A DNA stretch of 64,000 nucleotides from an uncultured Lachnospiraceae bacterium (GTDB taxonomy: Bacteria; Bacillota; Clostridia; Lachnospirales; Lachnospiraceae): the NCBI GenBank assembly GCA_947577185.1, contig CANPUE010000001.1, positions 62,001 through 126,000 of the forward strand, read 5' to 3'. The notes beneath the pieces are model-generated. The model worked only from the letters and a program-made list of their open reading frames with translations, did not search any database and had not been told where the DNA came from. Of the stretch, positions 34,322-44,639 are shown piece after piece; positions within the stretch are counted from its first letter, which is position 1, and each line of letters begins with the position of its first letter. A program made the translations under genes and the position numbers.

Positions 34322-36142
34322 TCACGTCGGGATCCGCAGTATCTGCCCAATGTTAAGAAGCGTACCTGTCAGTCCGTTCAGACTTCTGATCGCGTCAACC
34401 GTCGTTCCGAAACGCTGTGCCAACAGCCAGAGTGTGTCTCCCGAACGCACCGTATATTCAAAATAAGGCGCTTCCCCGGCGGTCGGTATTTTTAACACCT
34501 GCCCGATGCTGAGTTCATCTCCCGAAAGTCCGTTCAGATTTTTGATGGCGTCAACCGTTGTGCCGTATCTTTGCGCTAAAAGCCAGAGTGTGTCCCCGGC
34601 GCGGACTGTATATTCAACCGTACTGCCCCCGCCTCCGGGACCCGGCTCCGGCACATTTTCTTCAATTCCCAGATAAACGTTATACAATGCTCTCCACGTA
34701 TCCGCTCCGACGATCCCGTCTGCCGTAAGACCGTTTAAGCGCTGAAACGCGATGACAGCCTGCCTGGTACCGCTTCCAAAAACGCCGTCCTGCGAGATAT
34801 CCGGAATGCCCGGATAAAATTCGGCAATACTGTTTAAAAGGTATTGCAGGGTAATGACATCCGCGCCTCTGGATCCCTGCCGCAGTACAGAATTGGGCGG
34901 AACCGTACCGATGCCAAGCGATGTCCCCTCACTTTCGAGTTCTGCCAGTCTGGTAACCGCTGTATACAGGCTGGATATTTTGTACCAGGTAGATTTCCCG
35001 ACGATCCCGTCCGCTGCCAGACCAAAAACAGACTGAAATTTTTTAACCGCTGCCTCCGTACTGCTTCCAAATACTCCCGCCTCGTCGGTAATGGCCGGGA
35101 TCGCAGGATAGTTCCTCCGTATCCTGTTTAAATAAGTCTGGATCGTCTGCACGTCAAGCCCTCTGCTGCCGGCCCGAAGGGGTGTGCCGGGATAAGAAGA
35201 GGTGACATTGGAGATCGTATTCGTCTCCGTGATCTCGATGTCATCCGGATAGTAACTGCGCAGGATCTGAATCGGTGTAAGCCCTCTCTGCGCCAGCGTG
35301 ACAGTCCCCCACTGTGAGAGTCCCGAGCAGGTCACCGTTGTACCGTTGCAGAAAGAAGTAAAATACGGCGCTTCCTGTCCCCGTCTGCGTACATATTCAT
35401 TAAAGATCTCATCCACGATCCGGTTAATGGAATCGTACGTCGGCCGCCCATACACATACGCCTGATCATATGCCGTGCTGTTTGTAATGTCAAATTGATA
35501 GCCGCGGCTCCGATACCATTCGGTGAAAACCCTGTTTAACGCAAACGTGATGACCGCATAAATATTTGCGCGCAGCGCCGCTTCCGGCCAGGTCGGATAA
35601 ATCTCACTGCTCGCCACATTTTTGATATAGTCCGGAAACGATACCTGTACATTGGACGCCGAAGAAGACGGGCTTCCCAGATGTACCGTGATCGGGTTCG
35701 GAATCGTCACCTGACGCAGCACGCGCGGTTCTGCAACCGGTTCTTCCTGAAAACGCGGCGTCCGCATCGAGGCCGCCGGTTTGTTGATCGCAATCTGCGT
35801 CACCGTAGGCGTGCGCTGCAATTCCTCCATCGGTGTAAGCGTTACAGGCAAGACAGCCGTCTCTCTCTCAAAAATCGGTATGCCGGAAACAGAAACCGAA
35901 TTAAAACCCGCTCTCTGGGCCATCACATTGTAACCCACATACGGTTCACCCAGATAATCGGACTCCAGTGACAGCGCTTTTCCCACTGTCTCCAGAGAGA
36001 CCACCTGTGTTTCCCCATTTTCATCCGTTATCAGATCGTAAACACGCCTGCCCTCGTCATCCGTTATCCTGATCTGCACACCCTCTAAAGGAAGGGCGTC
36101 ATGCGCAGTCCGTGACTGGACGGTTAAGTAACCTATCGCCAT
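34322..36142 (-). CDS. SpoIID-like / peptidoglycan-binding / LysM wall-associated protein
   Basis: A 606-residue modular protein. Residues 1-110 form a carboxypeptidase-regulatory-like beta domain (EGVQIRITDDEGRRVYDLIT). Residues about 150-310 resemble the SpoIID/LytB domain (ALRANIYAVITFALNRVFTE, then SGLSQWGTVTLAQRGLTPIQ). Two PG-binding-1 domains follow (about 325-395 and 415-490), then two LysM domains (about 510-555 and 560-606, both with YTVRSGDTLWLLAQRFGTT-type motifs). There is no signal peptide, so it may be a sporulation or forespore-envelope protein acting from inside the mother cell (inference). GGAG lies 12 bases before the ATG. Confidence 0.85.
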   Translation of the reverse strand: MAIGYLTVQSRTAHDALPLEGVQIRITDDEGRRVYDLITDENGETQVVSLETVGKALSLESDYLGEPYVGYNVMAQRAGFNSVSVSGIPIFERETAVLPVTLTPMEELQRTPTVTQIAINKPAASMRTPRFQEEPVAEPRVLRQVTIPNPITVHLGSPSSSASNVQVSFPDYIKNVASSEIYPTWPEAALRANIYAVITFALNRVFTEWYRSRGYQFDITNSTAYDQAYVYGRPTYDSINRIVDEIFNEYVRRRGQEAPYFTSFCNGTTVTCSGLSQWGTVTLAQRGLTPIQILRSYYPDDIEITETNTISNVTSSYPGTPLRAGSRGLDVQTIQTYLNRIRRNYPAIPAITDEAGVFGSSTEAAVKKFQSVFGLAADGIVGKSTWYKISSLYTAVTRLAELESEGTSLGIGTVPPNSVLRQGSRGADVITLQYLLNSIAEFYPGIPDISQDGVFGSGTRQAVIAFQRLNGLTADGIVGADTWRALYNVYLGIEENVPEPGPGGGGSTVEYTVRAGDTLWLLAQRYGTTVDAIKNLNGLSGDELSIGQVLKIPTAGEAPYFEYTVRSGDTLWLLAQRFGTTVDAIRSLNGLTGTLLNIGQILRIPT

Positions 36143-36324
36143 AACTATAAAACTCTCCTTTTTATCTACTGTTTTATTATATGAACAACGGATAAAAAGG
36201 GAATCTTTTTCATTAAATCACTTGTCTGAATAGTATAACATTACAGTAGATCCTTGTAAAGTTCATCCTCCTCACAAAACTGCATATGCGGAAACTCCGA
36301 CTTGCGCTTCGATCCATTTTCCAT

Positions 36325-37454
36325 TCAGATCGCCAGTTTTTCCCGCAGATATTCCGTGAGCACTTTCGACGCCTGCTCATGTGCGCGTTCGCCCGGATGT
36401 CCATGAGAGCCGACCGTCTCTGACGTCGTATTGGGAAGCTGTAAAAAGGCAACATTTTCATCCCCTGACATTTCCTGTAGGTATTCATGGCATCCGTGAT
36501 GGCAAATGTCAGATCATATACCAGCATTCCGTATGTCCAGACAATATGGGACGACGGATTGTTCCTGCGGATCATGAAAAGAAAATCCGTCACCGCCTTC
36601 TTAAAACGTGCAATGTCTTCTTCCCTGAAGCTTCCGTCGGCTTCCTTATGCTGTTGAAACGTCTCTCCGGTTTCAGGATTTCTCCACTCCGGCTGATGAA
36701 AGGCCCCCGCATCGCTCGTACCCAGATTAACGATAATGGCATCCGGCACCCAGCTGCCAAAATCATAGGGCTTCCAGGCGCCCAGCCGCTCATTCGTCTT
36801 CCCCGTTGCAAGACCGCATACTTTTTCATAGCAGGAAGGAATGGTATGACGCGGATCGTTATCCCATCCGCTCAAAACCCCCCATCCACCCTGAGAAATA
36901 AGACGAAACTCCGCATCCAGCGCATCAGAAACCATTTTCGCATAATTCCTGCTCACACTCATATACATGGCCAGCCAGTCTGTATCCGCCTCCGCACCGT
37001 AAGTCCCCTCTCCGGAAGTGATACTGTCTCCGATAAATTCCAGTTTAAAGCGCCTGTCCGCAACCGGCACAAAGTCACCGTCCAGCCGGAATCCCCTGAT
37101 CAGTATACTGCACGCATCGTCTTCCGACATCGCCTGCAGTTCTCTGAAAAATCTGACATTCTTGACTGCCTCCCGGCTCATGCTGCGGAAAAGACACAGC
37201 GAATAACGCCCCGCAGTCAACATCTGTCTGCTCATAAAAGAACCGTTCAGTTCCGTATAGATCCACGGCTCGTGCAGTCCGAAATCCACATCGATATCAA
37301 TCCACAGTTCCGATCCCGTCACATTCACTTCGATTCCGCTCCCGTTAAAAAATAACGGCAGCGGGTCCTGTGTCTCATCCGTCCTCCCATGAATCTTATA
37401 ATACGCAGTCTCCTTCAGGCCATAATATTTCAAATTTTCGTCTGGATTCATCAT
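36325..37454 (-). pseudogene. CE2-like SGNH/GDSL esterase broken by a frameshift
   Basis: The N-terminal jelly-roll domain (residues 1-130) and SGNH domain (FIGDSITSGEGTYG with the nucleophile Ser; NLGTSDAG as block III) resemble carbohydrate esterase family 2. After YDLTFAITDAMNTY near 36495 the frame loses similarity and runs to a stop at 36213. In the other frame the missing tail is intact: HEYLQEMSGDENVAFLQLPN, then TVGSHGHPGERAHEQASKVL and a stop at 36325-36327, restoring the catalytic histidine block. The shift equals -1 (loss of one base, or of four between CATG repeats). GGAGGA precedes the start at 37454. It directly follows polC. Confidence 0.82.
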
Positions 37455-37473
37455 TTCCTCCTCCCTGTCTGCT

Positions 37474-40400
37474 CTACATCGCAAAATCAAAAAGACTGAT
37501 CTGGTTAGACTCCGGAAGATCTCCCAGCAGTCCCAGGCTCCCCATCAGTTCCGTTACTGTAAGCGATACTTTTGTACGCTCACGGAAATCCTGTTTGGAC
37601 AAAAACGGTCCGTCTTTGGCCGCCTCCACAACAGCGTCCGCCGCCCGCTCACCCATCCCGTCAATGCTGTTTAACGAAGGCATCAGGCGGTTCGTGCCGA
37701 CCACCTGAAACAATCGCGCCTGCGCCGTAAAAATATCGATCGGTTCAAATTCAAATCCTCTGGCATACATTTCCTGCACAATCTTCATATCACGGTAAGA
37801 GTCCTGCTCCTTTTTGGAAAGCGTATCGCTCCTGCGCTTATAATCGGCCATCACAGTTTCCAGGTGTTCCCTGCCCTGACACATCATTTCATAAGAAAAT
37901 CCATTTGCACGGATACTGAAAAAAGCGGCATAATAAGCCAACGGATAATTGATCTTACAATATGCAATCCGCCACGCCATCATGACATAAGCCGCAGCAT
38001 GTGCCTTGGGGAACATATATTTAATTTTCTTACAGGACCAGATATACCAGTCGGGGACATCCGCCGCCTTCATGGCCTCCTCCCATTCCGGCTTTAATCC
38101 TTTGCCCTTACGTACACTCTCCATGATCGTAAAAGAAAGCGCAGGCTCCACGCCCATCTGGATCAGATAGATCATAATATCATCACGACAGCAGATCGCG
38201 GTGGAAATGGTCGCTTTTCCCTCTTCGATCAAGGTCTGGGCATTTCCGAGCCACACATCGGTTCCATGTGCCAGTCCTGCAATACGGACCAGATCCGTAA
38301 AACATTTTGGTTTGGCATCGATGACCATCTGCATCGCAAATTCCGTACCAAACTCCGGTATTCCCAGACAGCCCAGCTTACAGCCGTTGATCTGATCAGG
38401 CGTAATGCCGAGCGCCTGCGTGGAGGCAAACAAAGACATCACCTGTTTGTCATCAAGCGGTATCTTAACCGGGTCAAGTCCCGTGATGTCCTGCAGCATA
38501 CGGATCATCGTCGGATCATCATGCCCGAGGATGTCTAACTTCAGCAGATTGTGGTCGATCGAGTGATAGTCGAAATGCGTCGTTACAATATCCGTTTTCA
38601 TGTCGTTCGCCGGATGCTGGACAGGTGTAAAGGAATTAATATCTTCCCCTACCGGAAGGACAACGATACCGCCCGGATGCTGTCCCGTACTTCTCCTGAC
38701 ACCGGTGCAGCCGACTACAAGCCGGTTGATCTCACAGACCCGCTTGCGCTCCCCGTGATCCTCATAATAGTTTTTTACATATCCAAAAGCGGTCTTATCC
38801 GCCAGCGTACCAATCGTACCCGCCCGGTATGTCTGGCCGTAGCCAAAGATCACTTCCGTGTATTTATGCGCTTTACTCTGATATTCTCCCGAAAAGTTCA
38901 GATCAATATCCGGCTCCTTATCCCCCTTAAATCCCAAAAAAGTCTCAAACGGAATATCAAAGCCTTCTTTGCTGAGCGGTGCGCCGCAGACCGGGCAGTC
39001 CTTATCCGGCATATCACAGCCCGCACCGCCGCTATAAGCCCTGACCTCCTCAGAATCAAAATCATAATAATGACACTTGGGGCACAGATAATGAGGGCTC
39101 AATGAGTTTACTTCCGTGATCCCCGCCATATTCGCCACAAATGAAGACCCGACAGAACCTCTCGACCCGACCAGATAACCGTCCTCCACGGATTTCCAGA
39201 CAAGTTTCTGCGCGATGATATACATCACCGCAAACCCGTTTGATATAATCGAGTTCAGTTCTTTCTGCAGACGATCCTCCACGATCTGCGGAAGTGTCTC
39301 TCCATATAACTCATGCGCTTTCTTATAACAGATGTCCGTCAGCAGCCTGTCGCTGTTTTCAATGACAGGAGGACATTTATCGGGTCTGACCGGAGACATG
39401 GACTCAATCATGTCGGCAATCAGATTGGTATTGGTGATAACCACTTCCTCCGCCTTGTCGCTGCCCAGATAAGAAAATTCCTCCAGCATTTCCTCCGTCG
39501 TGCGCAGATACAGCGGCGGCTGATTGTCCGCATCCGCAAAATGCTGTCCCGCCATAATAATGCGACGGTAGATTTCGTCTTCCGGCTCCAGAAAATGAAC
39601 ATCACACGTAGCCGCCACCGGCTTATGAAACTGCTCGCCGAGCTCCACGATCTTACGGTTGATCGCCATCACGTCTTCCATGGAACGAATCTGGGGAAGC
39701 TTTTCGGATTCTATCATAAACCTGTTATTGCCAAGCGGCTGGATCTCCAGATAGTCATAAAAATCAACGATCCGCGCGATCTCAGCATCCGCTTTTCCGT
39801 CTAACAGGGCCCTGTAAAGCTCCCCCGCTTCACAGGCGCTCCCCAGAATCAGCCCTTCCCTGAACTTTTGCAACAGACTCTTGGGGATACGCGGTCTTCT
39901 GGCAAAGTAATTCAGATGTGATTCCGACACAAGCCGGTAAAGATTCATGCGGCCGACATTGTTTTTGGCAAGGATAATCGCATGATAGGTGGGCAGTTTC
40001 CTGATAATATCCGGATTGGAAGCCCCCATCGCATTCACCTGCGCCAGCGTATCTGCACCCTCATTGTGCAGCATCGGTATGAACTTCACGAAAATTTCCG
40101 CCGTTGCCTCCGCATCATCCACCGCCCGGTGATGATTCTCCAGCGATACGCCCAGCGTCTTTGCCACCGCATCAAGCGTATGCTTTGCCTGTCCGGTCAG
40201 CAGTACTCTTGCAATGCCCACCGTGTCCACATAAGTAAAATCATGCGGAATATCCAGTCTGTCGCAGTTTTCCATGATAAAGCTCATATCAAAGTTCGCG
40301 TTGTGGGCGACTAATACCGTTCCCCTGCAAAAATCAACAAACTGCGGCAGGACAATATCGATCCGCGGCGCATCCATCACCATCGTGTCATCAATACCTG

Positions 40401-42063
40401 TCAGTTTTTCAATTTCAAACGGAATCGGCACATCAGGATTCACAAAAGCAGAAAACCGATCCACAATCTTTCCATCTTCCACCTTCACGGCGCCGATTTC
40501 AATGATCCGGTTATTGATTGGAGAAAATCCAGTCGTCTCGATATCAAATACGACAAAAGTTTCCGACAGATCCTGTCCTTTGTCGTTTGTGACAATCTCC
40601 TTTAAGTCATCTACCAGATATGCCTCCACCCCATAGATCACCTTGAAAAAGTCCTGTTTGTCGGGTTCCTCCTCTCCTGCCTCCTTCCTGCGGCTCTTCT
40701 CGGCTTTCCACAGGTCTTCCCAGACGTGATTGGCATCAGGAAATGCCTGCAGGACGCCGTGATCAGTAATTGCAATCGCAGGATGTCCCCATTTGTAAGC
40801 CCTCTTCACAATATCCTTTGCTTCTGAAACACCGTCCATATCGCTCATCTTCGTATGACAGTGCAGTTCCACGCGCCTGCGCACGCTGTTATCACTGCGG
40901 GACGTCGTGAAATCAGGAATCTTCTTCACGCCGTAAACAGAACCGATCGTGAGCTCGTGATCGAACTTGTCAATGACCGCCATACCTTTAATCTTGACAA
41001 AAGCGCCCGGCTTCATTTCCGCCGTAATCTCAGCCACCTGATCGTTTGCCGCAAAGAATTTGATCGTCATCGTATCAGTAAAATCCGTGATATCATAGAT
41101 CAGAATCGTCCGTTCATTTTTAATCTCCCGCTTGTCAAAATTAAGAATCTTTCCGCGGACAACGACTTCTCCCATCTCTCCGATGATCTCTTCCATGTGG
41201 ATGGTTTCTTCCTCAAAATCCCTTCCATATAAAACATCGGGATTATCTGAGCGCTTATAGGGACGCCGCGTGTCGCCGCCTCCTGCAGACGCAGACGATC
41301 CTGCCGCACTCCTCCCGGAAGAAGGCGCCTGCCGCGCCGTTTTCATACCGGCGGCCGCACCTGCCGTCTGCCCGTCCCTTCCTGCTTTGACTTCTTTGCC
41401 CGGTTCCGCTGCCATGCGCGCGGGCATGGATTGTCCCATGCCACGCTCCGCATTGTCCGCTTCGCCGTCTCCCGCGCCGCCATAGCCTGCGCGCGCGGAA
41501 ATCTCCGCGATCTGCATCGCCAGACGCTTCTCGTCCTCTTCTTTATGCTTTCCGCCTGTATGCTCTTTATAGGCAGCCAGTACTTCTATGGAAAAGCCGC
41601 ACCGCTCATTATAGATTTTTTCCAGAATACGGACCAGCTCTTCTGATTTTTCTTTCCCCAGAACAGTGTCTTCTATGGTTAACAGAATCTGATTGTCCTT
41701 AGGATAGGTGATATCCGCATTTTTGAACAGATGATATTCCACCGGCGAATATTCCCGCAGTTCCAGCAGGATGCTTCCCCGATACGTTTCCATCAGCCGC
41801 TGTGTATTATACTGTGCGGAGAGACGGTACTTCTCATAAATACGGACCGTCATGAATGCCGTCGGAAACAGCTGCTTTCTGATCTCCCGCTCCACAAAAA
41901 AGACATCCTCTTTCTGGATCAGTCTGTCCGAAGAAATATAGATTCTCAAAAAATCTTTCCGCTTTGTCGCAGAGATCCGCTCCACCATCACCTGCCCGAA
42001 CAAATCACCGATACCGCCGTCCAGTTTCAATGTCGGAAACACTTCAAAAAATTTTTTTGCCAT
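37474..42063 (-). CDS. polC: DNA polymerase III, PolC-type alpha subunit
   Basis: A 1529-residue replicative polymerase with built-in proofreading exonuclease. Order: PolC N-terminal domain (1-170), a low-complexity Gly/Ala/Ser/Arg linker (about 195-265), OB fold (VVVRGKILNFDKREIKNERT, about 300), PHP domain (RRVELHCHTKMSDMDGVSEA, about 385), DnaQ-like exonuclease inside it (TFVVFDIETTGFSPINNRII, about 510) and the C-family polymerase with a CPKCHYYDFDSEE zinc site and the active-site region GDKEPDIDLNFSGE. Family members are usually about 1430-1460 residues, so the extra length is mainly the linker. Confidence 0.97.
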   Translation of the reverse strand: MAKKFFEVFPTLKLDGGIGDLFGQVMVERISATKRKDFLRIYISSDRLIQKEDVFFVEREIRKQLFPTAFMTVRIYEKYRLSAQYNTQRLMETYRGSILLELREYSPVEYHLFKNADITYPKDNQILLTIEDTVLGKEKSEELVRILEKIYNERCGFSIEVLAAYKEHTGGKHKEEDEKRLAMQIAEISARAGYGGAGDGEADNAERGMGQSMPARMAAEPGKEVKAGRDGQTAGAAAGMKTARQAPSSGRSAAGSSASAGGGDTRRPYKRSDNPDVLYGRDFEEETIHMEEIIGEMGEVVVRGKILNFDKREIKNERTILIYDITDFTDTMTIKFFAANDQVAEITAEMKPGAFVKIKGMAVIDKFDHELTIGSVYGVKKIPDFTTSRSDNSVRRRVELHCHTKMSDMDGVSEAKDIVKRAYKWGHPAIAITDHGVLQAFPDANHVWEDLWKAEKSRRKEAGEEEPDKQDFFKVIYGVEAYLVDDLKEIVTNDKGQDLSETFVVFDIETTGFSPINNRIIEIGAVKVEDGKIVDRFSAFVNPDVPIPFEIEKLTGIDDTMVMDAPRIDIVLPQFVDFCRGTVLVAHNANFDMSFIMENCDRLDIPHDFTYVDTVGIARVLLTGQAKHTLDAVAKTLGVSLENHHRAVDDAEATAEIFVKFIPMLHNEGADTLAQVNAMGASNPDIIRKLPTYHAIILAKNNVGRMNLYRLVSESHLNYFARRPRIPKSLLQKFREGLILGSACEAGELYRALLDGKADAEIARIVDFYDYLEIQPLGNNRFMIESEKLPQIRSMEDVMAINRKIVELGEQFHKPVAATCDVHFLEPEDEIYRRIIMAGQHFADADNQPPLYLRTTEEMLEEFSYLGSDKAEEVVITNTNLIADMIESMSPVRPDKCPPVIENSDRLLTDICYKKAHELYGETLPQIVEDRLQKELNSIISNGFAVMYIIAQKLVWKSVEDGYLVGSRGSVGSSFVANMAGITEVNSLSPHYLCPKCHYYDFDSEEVRAYSGGAGCDMPDKDCPVCGAPLSKEGFDIPFETFLGFKGDKEPDIDLNFSGEYQSKAHKYTEVIFGYGQTYRAGTIGTLADKTAFGYVKNYYEDHGERKRVCEINRLVVGCTGVRRSTGQHPGGIVVLPVGEDINSFTPVQHPANDMKTDIVTTHFDYHSIDHNLLKLDILGHDDPTMIRMLQDITGLDPVKIPLDDKQVMSLFASTQALGITPDQINGCKLGCLGIPEFGTEFAMQMVIDAKPKCFTDLVRIAGLAHGTDVWLGNAQTLIEEGKATISTAICCRDDIMIYLIQMGVEPALSFTIMESVRKGKGLKPEWEEAMKAADVPDWYIWSCKKIKYMFPKAHAAAYVMMAWRIAYCKINYPLAYYAAFFSIRANGFSYEMMCQGREHLETVMADYKRRSDTLSKKEQDSYRDMKIVQEMYARGFEFEPIDIFTAQARLFQVVGTNRLMPSLNSIDGMGERAADAVVEAAKDGPFLSKQDFRERTKVSLTVTELMGSLGLLGDLPESNQISLFDFAM

Positions 42064-42088
42064 GATCTGCTTTCTTTCCGTTATGCCC

Positions 42089-43150
42089 TTATTCTTCCCA
42101 ATGCAATAATTCCTCGCGCAGTGTGTTTAATAACTCTGCCTCCGGAACTTTCTTTATGATCTCGCCATGCCTGATCAAAAGTCCTTCCCCGATTCCGCCC
42201 GCGATCCCGATATCGGCCTCTTTTGCTTCTCCGGGACCGTTAACCGCACAGCCCATCACGGCCACTTTGAGTGTCAGCGGGATATCCGCCACCATCTCCT
42301 CCACCTGATTGGCCAGCCCGATCAGATCGATCTTCGTCCTGCCGCAGGTCGGGCAGGAAACCACTTCGATTCCGCCCCTGCGAAGTCCCAGCGTCCGCAG
42401 GATCAGTTTCGCGGACCTGATCTCCTCCACCGGATCGCCCGTCAAAGAAACACGGATCGTATCGCCGATCCCCTCATACAAAATAATGCCCAATCCGACC
42501 GCAGACTTGATGTTTCCGCTCTGTACCGTACCCGATTCCGTAATACCCACATGCAGCGGATAATCGGTTTTCTGCGCAAGAATCTCATGCGCCCGGACGC
42601 ACATCATGACATCAGAAGACTTGATGCTGATCACAAGATTATCATAATCAAGTTCTTCGATCATCTGCACCTTATCGAGCGCACTCTCCACGATTCCTTC
42701 CGCCGTCACCCCATGATACTTCTCGATCAGCTCTTTCTCCAGAGAACCGCTGTTGACACCCACTCTGATCGGAATATTCCGCGCCTTCGCCGCCTTAACT
42801 ACCGCCTCTACTTTTTCCCTTCCGCCGATATTCCCCGGATTGATGCGGATTTTATCTGCACCGTTTTCTATGGCGGCGACCGCCATCTTATAGTCAAAGT
42901 GAATATCCGCCACGAGCGGAATGTGAATCTGCTTCCTGATTTCCTTCACCGCCCGAGCCGCCTCCATAGTCGGCACGGTAACACGAACAATCTCGCACCC
43001 TGCCCGCTCTAACTCCAAAATCTGCGCCACCGTCGCTGCAACATCTTCCGTCCTTGTATTGGTCATCGACTGAATCAGGACCGGATTTCCTCCGCCGATC
43101 ACCCGGTCACCGATCGTCACTGTTTTCGTCTGACTGCGATAAGTCGTCAT
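42089..43150 (-). CDS. ispG: 4-hydroxy-3-methylbut-2-en-1-yl diphosphate synthase
   Basis: A 353-residue IspG (GcpE), an iron-sulfur enzyme of the MEP isoprenoid pathway. It starts [20 protein letters not shown], has [27 protein letters not shown] and [11 protein letters not shown], and the cluster cysteines in VSCPTCGRT and [20 protein letters not shown]. The AGGAGG site six bases ahead fixes the ATG at 43150; the upstream extension is not conserved. It lies 26 bases before polC. With dxr nearby, two MEP-pathway genes are in this region. Confidence 0.97.
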   Translation of the reverse strand: MTTYRSQTKTVTIGDRVIGGGNPVLIQSMTNTRTEDVAATVAQILELERAGCEIVRVTVPTMEAARAVKEIRKQIHIPLVADIHFDYKMAVAAIENGADKIRINPGNIGGREKVEAVVKAAKARNIPIRVGVNSGSLEKELIEKYHGVTAEGIVESALDKVQMIEELDYDNLVISIKSSDVMMCVRAHEILAQKTDYPLHVGITESGTVQSGNIKSAVGLGIILYEGIGDTIRVSLTGDPVEEIRSAKLILRTLGLRRGGIEVVSCPTCGRTKIDLIGLANQVEEMVADIPLTLKVAVMGCAVNGPGEAKEADIGIAGGIGEGLLIRHGEIIKKVPEAELLNTLREELLHWEE

Positions 43151-43433
43151 ATCTTTCCTCCTCTTCGTTTCCATATAGATTCTTTCTCTAGGCAAAACGC
43201 CTGCTTCTGTCATGCGCTTTTCGTTCCGGCACTTCAATCCTCTGCTTTCGTTTATCTGTTCTTCTGATCAGTATGCTGATCGTATCTCACAACCATTTTC
43301 ATCTCCTGATTCCTGTCGCGTATCCTCCTTTCCGCGTCCGGAAGTACTGAAATCCGTCTTCTATTCTTTCTATTTTCGTTTATTTTTCCGTATCATTTCC
43401 TGATGAATATTATAACATACCCCTGCTGTCTGT

Positions 43434-44639
43434 TCAATTGCCTTTCTCCTCCCCCTCGCATCCGCCGCCTTCTATCGAAAAGATCCGCTCCCGTCTTTTT
43501 CCGGTCTCACAGTCTGTCAGACTGATGGAAAGTTCCTGCCGTCCGCCCCTGTCAAACAGTTTTTTTTCCAGCTCAAACACAAAATCCCCATCCGCTGTAT
43601 AAATGCTGTCATACCGTATGACCAGCTTCTGACCCTGTTTGTTGTACACGGTGACCGGAAGCGGTTTCTCCCTCCCGCATACCGAAAGAGCTGCTCCGTA
43701 GAGCAGCGCAGTGCCAAGCAGGCCGCCAAGTACGAATAAGCCGACTGTTTTTTTCTCCGTCAGCCAGATCCGTTTCTCCATTTTGCATATCACAAACTGG
43801 CTGCGCCTCTCCTTTCTGCCAGGAGAAAAATGCCCCCGCTTTTTACACAGCAGATCTTCTCTGATTTCCTCCACAGTCTGATATCGTTTTGACGGTTCGG
43901 CCTGTGTGCATTTTCCGACAATCCGTTCTATCCGCCGCGTAAGATTCGGCGCCATGCACCGGACCGGTCTGATCCCGCATGGCGGCAGGGATGGATTATA
44001 GCCTGTCAGCATATGATATAATGTCGCGCCAAACGTATAAATGTCACTGCGCTCATCGGCCCTGCCGGCGCCATTCCTTCCATCCGTCAGCTGTTCCGGC
44101 GCCGCGTATCCGATTGTTCCTGCCACAGTTTCCTGACCTGTTTTCCTATAACAGGGTGAGAGAGCCGCCCCGAAATCCACCACCCGCAAACTGCCTTCCG
44201 GACATACCATGATATTTTCAGGTTTCAGATCACGATATATGACTGACGGTTTCTGTCCATGCAGGTAAGACAACAGATCCAACAGCTGTATTGCCCATTC
44301 GCAGGCCTTCTTTTCCGGTATGCATCCTTCCAACTCTATAAAATTATGTAAACTGATTCCTTCTATATACTCCATCACCAGATATTGTCTGTCTTCTTCA
44401 AAATAATCATATACGGCAGGTAACATCGGATGCCTTAATCTCTTTAGTATCTCCATCTCTTCCCGCAGAAGCTGTCTCTCGGCTGCGCTCTGAACACACT
44501 TACCTGTCTTGATCGCAACGAAACGCTCCATATGCTTATCCCGGGCCCGGTAGACTACCCCCTGCCCTCCTTCCCCGATCTGTCCGTATATTTCATACTT
44601 CCCGTCCAAAACTTTACGATTCACAGTCTTTTGCGTCAT
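43434..44639 (-). CDS. Membrane Ser/Thr protein kinase (PrkC/Hanks type, no PASTA)
   Basis: A 401-residue kinase. The kinase domain (about 12-270) has the glycine loop IGEGGQGVVYRARD, ATP lysine in RFVAIKTGK, catalytic YRDLKPENIMV and DFGAALSP, and the GTIGYAAPEQL segment. A single membrane helix (GLFVLGGLLGTALLYGAALS) is near 310, leaving about 80 extracytoplasmic residues rather than PASTA repeats. AGGGG lies 10 bases ahead of the ATG at 44639, which overlaps the phosphatase gene by 26 bases. Kinase and phosphatase form a classic opposing pair. Confidence 0.93.
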   Translation of the reverse strand: MTQKTVNRKVLDGKYEIYGQIGEGGQGVVYRARDKHMERFVAIKTGKCVQSAAERQLLREEMEILKRLRHPMLPAVYDYFEEDRQYLVMEYIEGISLHNFIELEGCIPEKKACEWAIQLLDLLSYLHGQKPSVIYRDLKPENIMVCPEGSLRVVDFGAALSPCYRKTGQETVAGTIGYAAPEQLTDGRNGAGRADERSDIYTFGATLYHMLTGYNPSLPPCGIRPVRCMAPNLTRRIERIVGKCTQAEPSKRYQTVEEIREDLLCKKRGHFSPGRKERRSQFVICKMEKRIWLTEKKTVGLFVLGGLLGTALLYGAALSVCGREKPLPVTVYNKQGQKLVIRYDSIYTADGDFVFELEKKLFDRGGRQELSISLTDCETGKRRERIFSIEGGGCEGEEKGN

